Below, piece by piece: positions 8,759-17,451 of a stretch of DNA of 64,000 nucleotides. Location of the stretch: positions 248,001 through 312,000 of the forward strand of contig NZ_UWPE01000002.1 of NCBI RefSeq assembly GCF_900604955.1. The letters are read 5' to 3'. Numbering within the stretch: the stretch's first letter is position 1; the number at the start of each line of letters is the position of its first letter. The position numbers were made by a program, and so were the translations under genes. Source of the DNA: Neoactinobaculum massilliense. Its GTDB lineage: Bacteria > Actinomycetota > Actinomycetes > Actinomycetales > Actinomycetaceae. A model generated the notes under the pieces. The model was not told the origin of the DNA and did not search any database. It saw only the letters and a list, made by a program, of their open reading frames with translations.

Positions 8759-9925
8759 GTGCACTGCTCCTATTTCGACGCCAACATTTGCCGCTCCTGC
8801 ACCCGCATGGGCGTGGAATTTTCCCGCCAGATCGCGGTGAAGCAGGAACGCCTGGAGCGCATGCTCGCACCGTGGAAGCCAGCATGGCTCGCACCATGCA
8901 CCGGCCCGGAGTCGTATTTTCGCAATAAGGCCAAGATGGTGGCGGGCGGATCGACCGCCGCACCCACCCTGGGCATTCTCGGCGCCGGGCAGGAGGGTGT
9001 GGATCTCACCGGGTGCGGGCTCTATGAGCCGGCGGTGACGGCGTCGTTCGAAATAGTACGCGAGTTTATCCGCCGAGCCTCCCTCACCCCATTTCATGTG
9101 CCCACGGGGCGGGGCGAGCTCAAACACGTGCTAGTCACCGCCTCCCCAACCGGCCAGCTCATGGTGCGGTTCGTGCTGCGCTCCACGGAATCAGTGGTGC
9201 GGATCCGCAAGCATCTACCCTGGCTGCGCGAGCAGCTACCCACCGCCCGCGTCATTACGGCGAATCTGTTGCCCGAGCGAAAAGCACTCACCGAGGGCGC
9301 CGCGGAACTTGTGCTCACGGAGGAGGAACTGCTGCCGATGCCCATCCGGTTGGACGACGCCGATGTCCTCCCGCTGTTCGTGGGGCCGGGCGCGTTTTTC
9401 CAGACGAATTCAACGATTGCGAGTGGCATGTACTCGCAGGCGCGCGCCTGGATGGCCGGGCTGGAGGCGGCGGGCCTGACACACGCGAGGGTGTGGGACC
9501 TCTACTGCGGTGTGGGCGGATTTGCCCTGGCCCTCGCTAGTCCGGGCAGGCGCTTGGTGGGCGTGGAGGTGTCGGCGCCGGCTGTGGAGGCGGCACGCCG
9601 CGGCGCGGAGACAATGCGCGAGCGCGCAGGGGAACCAGCGGGTGGCGCAGAATTCTTTGTCGGGGATGCGGCGGCTGCGGTCCGTGATTTAGGTGGGGTG
9701 CCGGACGTGCTGGTGGTCAATCCTCCGCGCCGCGGCCTCACGGATCTTGCCCCCTGGATTGAGCGGACCGCCCCGCGCTATCTGATTTACTCTTCCTGCA
9801 ATCCGCGCACGCTGGTAACAGACCTGGAGCGGATGCCCGGGTATCGGGTGCGAGAGGCTCGACTGATGGACATGTTCCCGCAGACGGACCACATGGAAGC
9901 GATGGTGCTGGCCGAGCGGCGCTAG
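8759..9925 (+). CDS. rlmC: 23S rRNA (uracil-C5)-methyltransferase RlmC
   Basis: 388 aa. SAM-dependent enzyme that methylates a uridine of 23S rRNA (U747 in E. coli RumB/RlmC). The N-terminus has the Fe-S cysteines of the family (MHCSYFDANICRSCTRM: C3, C11, C14), followed by GPESYFRNKAKMV, the SAM loop DLYCGVGGF (about 247-255), the NPPRRG motif and the nucleophile Cys347 in YSSCNPRTL. Length matches E. coli RlmC. The GTG at 8759 begins the conserved MHC start; a TACGCT hexamer 9-14 bases upstream suggests a short or leaderless 5' end. Monocistronic by context. Confidence 0.93.
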   Translation: MHCSYFDANICRSCTRMGVEFSRQIAVKQERLERMLAPWKPAWLAPCTGPESYFRNKAKMVAGGSTAAPTLGILGAGQEGVDLTGCGLYEPAVTASFEIVREFIRRASLTPFHVPTGRGELKHVLVTASPTGQLMVRFVLRSTESVVRIRKHLPWLREQLPTARVITANLLPERKALTEGAAELVLTEEELLPMPIRLDDADVLPLFVGPGAFFQTNSTIASGMYSQARAWMAGLEAAGLTHARVWDLYCGVGGFALALASPGRRLVGVEVSAPAVEAARRGAETMRERAGEPAGGAEFFVGDAAAAVRDLGGVPDVLVVNPPRRGLTDLAPWIERTAPRYLIYSSCNPRTLVTDLERMPGYRVREARLMDMFPQTDHMEAMVLAERR

Positions 9926-9978
9926 CGGCCAGTCGAATAGTAACGGCTGACAACACGGCGTGGCGGCCGGCAGAATGG

Positions 9979-10036
9979 CGCGAAACCCGTACTCCGGACC
10001 GCCGGAACGGTGCGAAACCCGCACTCCGGGCCGCCG
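9979..10036. repeat. 26-bp direct repeat pair
   Basis: Two near-identical 26-mers, 9979-10004 and 10011-10036, share GCGAAACCCGxACTCCGG and differ at three positions, in the short gap between the convergent rlmC and the ABC exporter gene. Function not evident. Confidence 0.6.
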
Positions 10037-10090
10037 CCCCACGCTACCCACAACACCGCGCCGCAACCTCTAGCCCGCGCACCGGCGTCA

Positions 10091-11881
10091 TTAGAAGATC
10101 TCGTAGCCGCGCAGGCGCTTTTTGGCCGCGCGGGATCCCTCATTTTGCAAGGCCAGCAGTTCCGCGTAAATACCGCCGGAGTGTGCGAGCTCCTCAGGCG
10201 TGCCTACCTCATCGATGTGTCCATCCCGGAGCGTAATAATGCGATCCACGGTGGCGATGGTGGAGAGCCGGTGGGCGATAATGAGGGAGGTGCGCCCCTC
10301 CATGAGCTTGTCCAGCCCGGCCTGTACCTGGCGTTCCGCCTTGGTGTCCAGGGCGGAGGTTGCCTCGTCAAGAATGAGAATATCGGCGTCCTTAAGCGTG
10401 GCGCGCGCTACCGAAATGCGTTGTTTCTGCCCACCGGAGAGTTTGAGGCCGCGCTCCCCAATCACCGTGTTATACCCGTCCTTGAAATGCCGAATAAAGT
10501 GGTCCGCGTTGGCCCGCCGCACCGCATGCCGAATCTCCTCATCGGTGGCATCCGGCCGTGCGTAGGAAATATTTTCCCGGATGGTGCCGGAAAACAGCGA
10601 CGCGTCCTGGAAAACCACACCAATTTCCCCACGCAGTCTTTCCAGCGACAGCGTATTAATATCTCGCCCGAATATTTCTATTTGCCCGCTGGTGGGAGGA
10701 TAGAAGCCCAACAGCAGCGACGTAATCGTGGTTTTTCCGCCGCCGGATTCGGATACGAGTGCCACCCGCTCACCGGTGGCCACGTCAAAGGAAATATTGT
10801 GCAGTACGGGTTCGTCGTCCCCATACCCAAACGTGACATTTTCGAAGTGAATGGCCACATCGGCGTCGGACTTAACCGGAGCGGACGTAACCCGCGGGCG
10901 CGGTGCGGGCTCAAGTGCCATGACTGAGAAGTAGTCCTGCGATCCCGCCACCGCATGCTGGGCGGTATCCACGATGTAGCTCATGGACTGAACCGGCTGA
11001 CGCGCCATGTTCATGAGCTGGATCAGCAGCACCATTTCGCCCACGCTGAATGCCCCGCGCACAGTCTGCACAAAGATGACGGCGTAAATTCCCAGAAATA
11101 TAAGAGCCATAAATATGCGTCGGATGAAATCCATCCAGTGCCAGTGGCGGGATTGATCCTCGGTGACTCTCTCCGCATGCGTGTACCGCTTCCGGAAACG
11201 CACCAGTTCGCGGTGCTCCTGCGTGAAGGATTTGACCACACGCATCTGCGAGATCACCTCATTAAAACGCCCACCGGCCGTATCAATGTCTACATTCTTT
11301 ACGCCCTCAAGCCGCTGCCACCGCCGCGACGTGAGGGCCGTAAGCCAGGTATATACGGGGAAAATAATGGCCAGAAGCAGCGCCAGCACCGGCGAATAAA
11401 TCAGAGAGATCACCAGCACCGCCGCCACCGTGAGCAGGGTGGCGAAGAAATTGTTCGCGAAACTCTTGACGAAATTCGTCACTTCCATAATGGAGCGGTT
11501 GAGGCGCGAAGTGATTGTGCCCGTCAGCTCATTATCAAAGTAGGTTTGCGGCAGGGTGAGGAGCTTGTCGAAATACCGCACGGAAAGGATAGAGCGCATT
11601 TTCTGGCTCATGATGTCCCCGTAGTATCCGCCAATCGAGGAGACAATCACCGAGGCCGTTTCCAGTACAAAGAATGCAACGGCCAGCAGAATCACGGTAT
11701 GAATGGCCGCGGCCGTGGGAACGGTGCCGCTGATCGCGCCCACCGCCTGGTCGGTAGCCTGCCCAATGACAAACGGAATGGCAATATTGGCCGCCGCGAC
11801 CAGCACAGACGCAATTGCCACAGCCACGTAATACCGCGACAGTTTCGCCGTGAACCGGAAAATCCTCACTAAAGCACTCAC
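10091..11881 (-). CDS. ABC exporter, fused permease-ATPase (multidrug/lipid type)
   Basis: 596 aa half-transporter that should work as a homodimer or with a partner encoded elsewhere. Six-helix membrane domain (about 1-310) followed by a nucleotide-binding domain (about 335-580). Motifs: Walker A SESGGGKTT, signature LSGGQKQRISVARA, Walker B ILILDEATSALD and the switch His in IIAHRLST. The second Walker A residue is Glu where Pro/Ser is usual. The GTG at 11881 is the only in-frame start before the first helix; the overlapping ATG at 11883 reads straight into TGA. Substrate cannot be deduced. Confidence 0.88.
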   Translation of the reverse strand: MSALVRIFRFTAKLSRYYVAVAIASVLVAAANIAIPFVIGQATDQAVGAISGTVPTAAAIHTVILLAVAFFVLETASVIVSSIGGYYGDIMSQKMRSILSVRYFDKLLTLPQTYFDNELTGTITSRLNRSIMEVTNFVKSFANNFFATLLTVAAVLVISLIYSPVLALLLAIIFPVYTWLTALTSRRWQRLEGVKNVDIDTAGGRFNEVISQMRVVKSFTQEHRELVRFRKRYTHAERVTEDQSRHWHWMDFIRRIFMALIFLGIYAVIFVQTVRGAFSVGEMVLLIQLMNMARQPVQSMSYIVDTAQHAVAGSQDYFSVMALEPAPRPRVTSAPVKSDADVAIHFENVTFGYGDDEPVLHNISFDVATGERVALVSESGGGKTTITSLLLGFYPPTSGQIEIFGRDINTLSLERLRGEIGVVFQDASLFSGTIRENISYARPDATDEEIRHAVRRANADHFIRHFKDGYNTVIGERGLKLSGGQKQRISVARATLKDADILILDEATSALDTKAERQVQAGLDKLMEGRTSLIIAHRLSTIATVDRIITLRDGHIDEVGTPEELAHSGGIYAELLALQNEGSRAAKKRLRGYEIF

Positions 11882-12038
11882 ATGCTCAGGCTACCTGCAG
11901 GCTCCGACAAAAATGGAGCCGGGCAAGTGCGGGCGAATGGGGTGGTTGATCGGAAGCTGGGCGAGTAGGCGGTGCCGGCGGCCGGTGGCCGACAGTCAAC
12001 GGCCAGCGGTCAACGGCCGGCGGATCCTGCGGCGCGGG

Positions 12039-12079
12039 CAGATCACCTCGCCAAGGCACGGGCAGCCGAGCCGATCACG
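12039..12079 (+). repeat. 41-bp direct repeat, copy 1
   Basis: Identical to 12420-12460 except for one base (CCGATCACG against CAGATCACG near the end). Together the two copies bracket the 111-bp element A. Confidence 0.8.
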
Positions 12080-12176
12080 CGATGTCGGCGCGCGCCGCCG
12101 GGCCCAACGGCTGGGTGAATCACTCCGCCAACGTGCGGGGCGGCCGGCGGCCGAGCGGATCCTGCGACGGGCACCC

Positions 12177-12287
12177 GCTGAGTTGACGATTATTTCTTGA
12201 GCTGACGCAGAACTTCCGGTTGGCCGCCCAATTTGGCCCCCAAAGCGGTAAGAATCCATCAACTCAAAAGTTCTCTTACCGTTCAGC
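12177..12287 (-). repeat. 111-bp intergenic element, copy A
   Basis: The only minus-oriented copy. Read on the minus strand it begins GCTGAACGGTAAGAGAACTTTT and ends GTCAACTCAGC. Outer arms TTTTGAGTTGA and TCAGCTCAAGAA pair with G-U in place of A-U. It lies between two minus-strand transporter genes and is co-directional with both. Confidence 0.85.
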
Positions 12288-12419
12288 GAACCCCTCCCAC
12301 CAGAGCGGGCCGGGCACCAAAGCACATGGGCCCGAGGATGACCAGCGGCGGGCAGATTCGCCGATGCGAGAAAGCGGGCGAGTGGGCGGAAGCAGTTAAT
12401 CGGGAACTGGGCGACCAGA

Positions 12420-12460
12420 CAGATCACCTCGCCAAGGCACGGGCAGCCGAGCAGATCACG
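12420..12460 (+). repeat. 41-bp direct repeat, copy 2
   Basis: Second copy of the repeat at 12039-12079, one mismatch. Located 133 bp past element A. Confidence 0.8.
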
Positions 12461-12540
12461 TGGCCGGGCGGATCCTCCGGCCCGGCGCAGGCAACCGGGC
12501 GGATCAGGCAGCGCGGGAGCCCGGCGGCCGCCCCCAGCAC

Positions 12541-12577
12541 ACAAAAAGGTGCCGGGCCCACATGGGACTCGGCACCC
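12541..12577 (-). terminator. Rho-independent terminator of the MFS gene
   Basis: On the minus strand the arms GGTGCCG (12576-12570) and CGGCACC (12554-12548) enclose an inner CCCAT/GTGGG pairing and are followed at once by TTTTT (12547-12543). Lies about 55 bp past the MFS stop at 12630. Confidence 0.8.
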
Positions 12578-12629
12578 CGCCAAGGCGCGGCTGGTCACCA
12601 CAAATGCGAGCCAGCCGCCGCCCGCCTTA

Positions 12630-14237
12630 CTACTTCTCCGGCACCTGCTCCTCGGCGATGCGCTCCAGGGTGGACAGATCCAGCGCGGAGAGGCGGGCCA
12701 ACACGGCGGCCTTCGCCTCGTCGGGCGCCACCTGAGGCTGCGGCTCCGGGGACTCTTCCTTGCCCGTCTTGCTGCCGCCGCCCTTCGGAATGGTGGTGAC
12801 GATGGACACGATGGTGAGCAGCAGGAACACGAGGGATACGCCCAGGGCCACCATGGCGGCAAGGCGCACGCTCGCATTATCCGTGCGGCCGGCCATGGTA
12901 ATAATGTCCGGCACCGGCTGGTTCTGCAGCCCGTAGTACACGGCCAGGGAGATGGCCGTGCCGATGGCTCCGCCAAGCGAGGACGCCATCTTGTAGATAC
13001 CCGAGCCGGCACCCGCCTGCGCGGCCGGCAGGTTGGCCAGCGCCGCATCCGTGGACGGCGTGGCGTAGAAGGCCAAACCAATACCGAACAGGCAGTAGGC
13101 GATGATCGCCAGCACCACGTAGCCCGTGATCAGCAGATGCGTGCACATGAGCAGCAGGCAGGAGATGATGCAGATGATCGCGGCCCACAGCATCGGCTTA
13201 CGCGGTCCGAAACGCTGCAGCAGCTTCTCGCCCACACGGATGAAGGCGATGATGAAGATGCCGTAGCCGATGGAGAGCAGGCCGGCGTCCAGTGCGGTGT
13301 AGGCGCTGCCGTCGGCCTTACGGCCCGCCATCTGGATCACCTGCTGGGAGATGATGAGCATGGCGATGGTGCCATTCATCAGGAAGTTTGAAAGCGTGGC
13401 GCCGCGGAACGTGGTGTTCTTGAACAGACCAAAATCAATAAACGGATTATCGCGGTGCGCCTCGATGCGAATAAACACGATGTAGCCCACAATCGCGATC
13501 ACCGCGAGGGTAATGGTCAGCACGCTCGCCCAGCCGAACTGGGAACCGTAGAGCAGCACCAGCATGAGCGCCAGCGTGGCCACCACAAACACGATGAATC
13601 CGGGGAGGTCGAAACGCTTGCTGCCATCCTTTGCCACGCGCGATTCGGGCGTGCCCAGGATCATGAGGAAGGCGATGGCCGAAATAACGATGGACGCGAT
13701 AAAAATACCGCGCCAGCCCACGTACTGGACTACCACGCCACCGAACACCGCGGAGAGGCCGGAGCCGCCCCAGCTACCGATGGACCACATGGATACGGCG
13801 CGCTGACGGTCTTTGCCGTCCCAGTACGCCTTCACCAGCGCCATGGAGGCCGGCATGATGCAGCCGGCGGCAAATCCCTGGATGGCACGGCCCGCAATGA
13901 GAAGCGGAAGCGCGGCGCCGCCCATGGCCAGCACCACCAGCAGCGAGCCCAGCATGTTGAGGCCCACACCGGTGAGGGTGACGCGCACGCGCCCGAGCCG
14001 ATCCGCCAGCCCACCAAACAACACAATAAATAGGCCAGACATCAGGCCCGTAATGGATACCGCCGGGTTCATAGACGAGGTATCCAGATAGGGATGATTG
14101 GCGTTAATATCCGCGAGAATCTGCGGCGCCACCGTCCCTGCAGTTCCGGCGAATAGCCAGAAAGTAAGCACTGCCAGCACAATGCCCCAGAGCAGCTTTT
14201 CCGTGCCCTGATAATGCTGGGAAGTTTGCTGTGACAC
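12630..14237 (-). CDS. MFS transporter, DHA2-type drug/H+ antiporter
   Basis: 535 aa, about 14 predicted membrane helices. Motif A is present as GGLADRLGRVR after the second helix and motif C-like GSWGGSGLSAVFGGV in the fifth, which marks drug:H+ antiporters. The C-terminal 60 residues are cytosolic and charged. The GTG at 14237 is chosen because GGAAAGGAAGG lies just upstream of it; the ATG six codons earlier lies within that ribosome site. Likely exports small amphipathic compounds; the substrate is unknown. Confidence 0.85.
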   Translation of the reverse strand: MSQQTSQHYQGTEKLLWGIVLAVLTFWLFAGTAGTVAPQILADINANHPYLDTSSMNPAVSITGLMSGLFIVLFGGLADRLGRVRVTLTGVGLNMLGSLLVVLAMGGAALPLLIAGRAIQGFAAGCIMPASMALVKAYWDGKDRQRAVSMWSIGSWGGSGLSAVFGGVVVQYVGWRGIFIASIVISAIAFLMILGTPESRVAKDGSKRFDLPGFIVFVVATLALMLVLLYGSQFGWASVLTITLAVIAIVGYIVFIRIEAHRDNPFIDFGLFKNTTFRGATLSNFLMNGTIAMLIISQQVIQMAGRKADGSAYTALDAGLLSIGYGIFIIAFIRVGEKLLQRFGPRKPMLWAAIICIISCLLLMCTHLLITGYVVLAIIAYCLFGIGLAFYATPSTDAALANLPAAQAGAGSGIYKMASSLGGAIGTAISLAVYYGLQNQPVPDIITMAGRTDNASVRLAAMVALGVSLVFLLLTIVSIVTTIPKGGGSKTGKEESPEPQPQVAPDEAKAAVLARLSALDLSTLERIAEEQVPEK

Positions 14238-14638
14238 GAGCCTTCCTTTCCTCATTGCTCACCGCGCTTAGCACGGATTTGGGCACGCCGTGGGCGAGTC
14301 CGCGAGCATGCCATAATTCTATCGAGATGGCAGCAGGAATTCGGCGCCAGAAAGCCGTGATCACGGATGCCAACGCGGGAATATTACGCGCGCTGCAAGG
14401 CTTGGGAGCCACGGAGTTACGAACGCCACGACGACGTCGCCACGGCCGGGCAGCACCTCGCGTAGTTTGCGGCGCGGGTAGTGACGACGTCGTACACAGC
14501 CCGGCATACTCAAAACCCGTGCATGCCGCCGAAAAATTCGACACCGCCGGCCCGCACTTCGGCGTCGTACAAAAATCACGCCCAACCGCACCCAGCCCCG
14601 CCCTACCCGGGCGCACCCAACCCGGCTATTCTGGCGGC
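14238..14638. other. Divergent intergenic region between MFS gene and menB
   Basis: 401 bp, no gene recognised; the plus frame is open upstream of menB but has no conserved content. Several GACGACGTCG-type words occur (for example near 14432 and 14481). TATTCT at about 14627 sits at leaderless-promoter distance from the menB GTG. Confidence 0.5.
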
Positions 14639-15625
14639 GTGCTATCACCACTGCCGAACAAAGTTTCTGATGTTTTTGACCCGCGCAAGTGGCGCTCCGT
14701 GGATGGCTTCCCGGATGCGGACGTCACCTATCACCGCGGTGTGGAGCGCACGTTCGCCGAAGACGGTACCGTGCTCACCGAACGCGATCTCCCGGTGGTT
14801 CGCATCGCCTTCAACCGGCCGGAGGTGCTCAACGCGTTCCGCCCGGAGACGGTGGACCAGCTCTACCGGGCGATCGACCACGCACACCTGACCATGGAGA
14901 TCGGCACCGTCATCCTCACGGGCAACGGCCCCTCCCCGCGCGACCCCACCCAGTGGGCATTCTCCAGCGGCGGCGACCAGGCCGTACGTGGGGCGGACGG
15001 GTACCGGTATGGGGGTTCGTCGGACAAGGCGGAAAATAAGCGCACGCGGGACTCCGTGAACCCGGCCGTCCCGGGCCGTATGCACATTCTTGAGGTGCAG
15101 CGCCTCATGCGCACCTCGTCCATGATTTTCATCGCCGTTATTCCGGGCTGGTGCGTGGGCGGCGGCCACTCGCTCAACGTGGTGGCTGACCTCTCGATTG
15201 CCTCCCGCGAGCATGCACGCTTCCAGCAGCTGGATGCGAATGTGGGGTCCTTCGACGCCGGCTACGGCACCGCGCTCCTCGCCAAGCAGACGGGTGACAA
15301 GCGCGCCCGCGAAATCTTCTTCCTCGGCCAGGAGTACAACGCCGAGCAGGCCGAGCGCTGGGGTGTGGTCAACGCAGCCGTCACGCACATGGAGATTGAA
15401 AACAAGGCGCTGGAGTGGGCGCGCATCATGGCCACCCGCTCCCCGCAGGCGTTGCGCATGATGAAGTTCTCCTTCAACATGGCCCAGGACGGGCTGGCCG
15501 GCCAACAGGTGTTCGCCGGCGAGGCCACGCGCATGGCCTACTCCACCGCCGAGGGCCGGGAGGCCCGCGACGCCTTCCTCGAAAAGCGCCACCCGGACTT
15601 CCGCGATTTCCCGCACTATGCGTAA
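14639..15625 (+). CDS. menB: 1,4-dihydroxy-2-naphthoyl-CoA synthase MenB
   Basis: 328 aa. Crotonase-fold enzyme that closes the second ring in menaquinone synthesis, converting o-succinylbenzoyl-CoA to 1,4-dihydroxy-2-naphthoyl-CoA. Diagnostic stretches: DVTYHRG near the N-terminus, the oxyanion-hole FSSGGDQ (about 108-114), WCVGGGHSLNVVADLSIAS, and ANVGSFDAGYG with the MenB-specific Asp. The GTG at 14639 starts the conserved protein; the frame upstream has no conserved residues. menE follows with an 8-bp overlap, so the two form an operon. Confidence 0.93.
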   Translation: MLSPLPNKVSDVFDPRKWRSVDGFPDADVTYHRGVERTFAEDGTVLTERDLPVVRIAFNRPEVLNAFRPETVDQLYRAIDHAHLTMEIGTVILTGNGPSPRDPTQWAFSSGGDQAVRGADGYRYGGSSDKAENKRTRDSVNPAVPGRMHILEVQRLMRTSSMIFIAVIPGWCVGGGHSLNVVADLSIASREHARFQQLDANVGSFDAGYGTALLAKQTGDKRAREIFFLGQEYNAEQAERWGVVNAAVTHMEIENKALEWARIMATRSPQALRMMKFSFNMAQDGLAGQQVFAGEATRMAYSTAEGREARDAFLEKRHPDFRDFPHYA

Positions 15626-17027
15626 CGGGGCTGAGGACCCCGGAACGAGCGAGGACAGCGCCGCCCGCTCGCATGGAGATAGCGAGGGCGGTACCCGGGA
15701 CGACGTCGTCGCCCCGCACAGTACCGGAGCCGCGCCCCGGGATCGCGTAGTACACGCCGCGCCGCTGGTGATTCGCTGCGGGGAGGCGGATGATGCCGAC
15801 CGCGTCGCCGAGGCCGTGCGCCGCTCGCTTCGGGCCTACCGCGCGGGTGAGCCGTTTCCGCCAATCTTCCCGGTCGGGCCGGAAACTGACCCGGCAAGCG
15901 CGAGCGCCGAGGTGGCCGCGCTTGGCTACCCCGCCGGCACCGCGCTCCTCATGCGGACATCCGGCTCCACCACGGGGACGGGCAAGATCGTGGCGCACGG
16001 CTGGGATTCGGTGCTAGCCTCCGGGCGGGCCACGGCGGCGGCGCTGCGCGGCCCGGGCGCGTGGACCGGCCATCTGCCGCTCTTCCACATCGCGGGCTTT
16101 CAGACGATTGTGCGCTCCGCCGTGGCCGGCGCGCCGACGCGGATGATTGACGCCTCGGCCGAGTCACTGGCCGCCTGGCTGCGGGAAATGGCGGACCAGC
16201 CGCACCGGTATGTGTCATTGGTGCCCACGCAGGTCATCCGGGCACTGGAGGATCCGGCGCTGCTGCGGCTGCTTGCCGGCACCACGATTCTGGTGGGCGG
16301 GCAGGCCATCACGCCGGCCACTCTGCGTGCCGCACGCGCGGCCGGGCTGGAAGTGGTCACCTCCTACGGCATGACGGAAACCGCGGGCGGCTGCGTGTAC
16401 AACGGCCGGCCCATCGGTGACGTGCAGATTAGCCTCGACGCCGCCGGGCGCATTTCCCTGCGCGGGAGCGTGGTGGCGCGCGGGTACCTGGGCGGAATGG
16501 ATCCGGACGCGTTTCTTCCGACGACGCCGCGCACCCACGTGACGAAAGATGTGGGGCGTCTCGTGGGTGCGCGGGAGAGCGCGCCGGTGGCTGGCGCGGG
16601 CGGTAGCGCGGGCGTCGGCCACGCGCCGGAGAGCTTGCAGGTGGTGGAGTTGGCCGGTGGCACGGAGCCGGGCGGCGCGCGGCTCGAAGTGCTCGGACGG
16701 GTGGATGACGCCATTAATACCCGCGGGCTGACCGTGATGCCCGCGCTGATTGAGGCGGCGCTGGCGGAACTCGGCGTGCCGGATGCGACCGTGGTGGGTG
16801 TGCCGGATGCTGAATCCGGCGAGGCCGTGGTGGCGGTGACGCCGGGCCCCGTGGATGGGCCCGCGCTGCATCGGGCGGTGAAGGCTCGGCTTGGCGCCGG
16901 GTGGGCCCCGGCCAGATTCGTGGTGCGGGCCGAGCTGGACCCGGCCTGGCGGGACGCCTGGCCACTAACGGATTCCGGCAAGGTGGACCGGCGTCAGGTG
17001 GCGAAGGCGGCGAGAAAGCTGGGGTAG
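15618..17027 (+). CDS. menE: o-succinylbenzoate-CoA ligase MenE
   Basis: 469 aa. ANL-superfamily ligase that adenylates o-succinylbenzoate and loads CoA, the step before MenB. The AMP-binding P-loop is MRTSGSTTGTGK (about 112-123); SYGMTETAGGCVYNG is the A5-type motif; the C-terminal lid ends with DSGKVDRRQVAK, carrying the usual catalytic Lys. The first 40 residues are poorly conserved and rich in Gly/Asp/Arg, so the true start could lie slightly downstream. The ATG at 15618 overlaps the menB stop (ATGCGTAA). Confidence 0.9.
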   Translation: MRNGAEDPGTSEDSAARSHGDSEGGTRDDVVAPHSTGAAPRDRVVHAAPLVIRCGEADDADRVAEAVRRSLRAYRAGEPFPPIFPVGPETDPASASAEVAALGYPAGTALLMRTSGSTTGTGKIVAHGWDSVLASGRATAAALRGPGAWTGHLPLFHIAGFQTIVRSAVAGAPTRMIDASAESLAAWLREMADQPHRYVSLVPTQVIRALEDPALLRLLAGTTILVGGQAITPATLRAARAAGLEVVTSYGMTETAGGCVYNGRPIGDVQISLDAAGRISLRGSVVARGYLGGMDPDAFLPTTPRTHVTKDVGRLVGARESAPVAGAGGSAGVGHAPESLQVVELAGGTEPGGARLEVLGRVDDAINTRGLTVMPALIEAALAELGVPDATVVGVPDAESGEAVVAVTPGPVDGPALHRAVKARLGAGWAPARFVVRAELDPAWRDAWPLTDSGKVDRRQVAKAARKLG

Positions 17028-17179
17028 CCGCCTGCGAGGTGGTCAGGTGCCGGTAGGAACTAGCCCCTGACAGCGCCCGCACCCTGCGGCCTCGTCCACC
17101 CGCGGCCTCGTCCACCCGCCGGCGGTGTGCCCGCCGCCTGATTCGCCCGGCCGTGGGGGTTTGCCCGGCGGGGTGGGCT

Positions 17180-17290
17180 GCTGAACGGTAAGGAATCTCT
17201 TCAGTTGACGGAAAACTTCCGGTTATGGGCCCGAATTAGCCCCCAAACCGGGCACTAGCCATCCACTCAAGAGAAAACCATCAACTCAGC
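17180..17290 (+). repeat. 111-bp intergenic element, copy B
   Basis: Begins GCTGAACGGTAAGGAATC and ends CATCAACTCAGC. The left outer arm carries CTTCAGTTGA where most copies have CTTGAGTTGA, giving one C-C mismatch with the right arm. Lies 153 bp past menE and 162 bp before the next gene, on their strand. Confidence 0.88.
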
Positions 17291-17424
17291 GCACCCCTCC
17301 CGCCCCATCCACCCATCGCCGGGCACCGCGCTGGCTCATCCGCCCGGCCGCAGGGCACGCCGGTCCGGCGCCACTCATCGCCGGGCACCACGGGCCTGAA
17401 TTCTGCGTCGCAGGTCACCTCCGA

Positions 17425-17446
17425 CAGGTACGCTCAACTCAGGAGG
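17425..17446 (+). promoter_or_regulatory. Shared upstream motif plus ribosome site, first paralog
   Basis: CAGGTACGCT begins 27 bases before the ATG at 17452 and is followed by AGGAGG. The same decamer stands 27 bases before the paralogous start at 18933. TACGCT may be a -10 hexamer with a very short leader. Confidence 0.55.
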
Positions 17447-17451
17447 TGCCC

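Larger units (their letters stand above)
11882..12629. other. Repeat-rich intergenic region
   Basis: 748 bp without a recognisable gene. It contains one minus-oriented 111-bp element (12177-12287) flanked by two copies of a 41-bp direct repeat (12039-12079 and 12420-12460). Each flank also holds a looser unit (GCGGGCGAxTGGG...TxATCGGxAxCTGGGCGA around 11930-11968 and 12374-12413). The terminator of the MFS gene lies at 12541-12577. The long open frames here are low-complexity and not credible as genes. Confidence 0.6.
17028..17451. other. Intergenic region with 111-bp element B
   Basis: 424 bp between co-directional genes. Besides element B (17180-17290) and the promoter-like motif at 17425, it has only GC-rich low-complexity sequence with scattered CGCCGGGCACC words. 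Confidence 0.6.

Noticed and set aside
14231-14638. Long upstream extension of menB in the same frame
   Set aside because: The 136 extra codons are antisense to the MFS start region and low-complexity, with no MenB homology; the GTG at 14639 starts the conserved protein.
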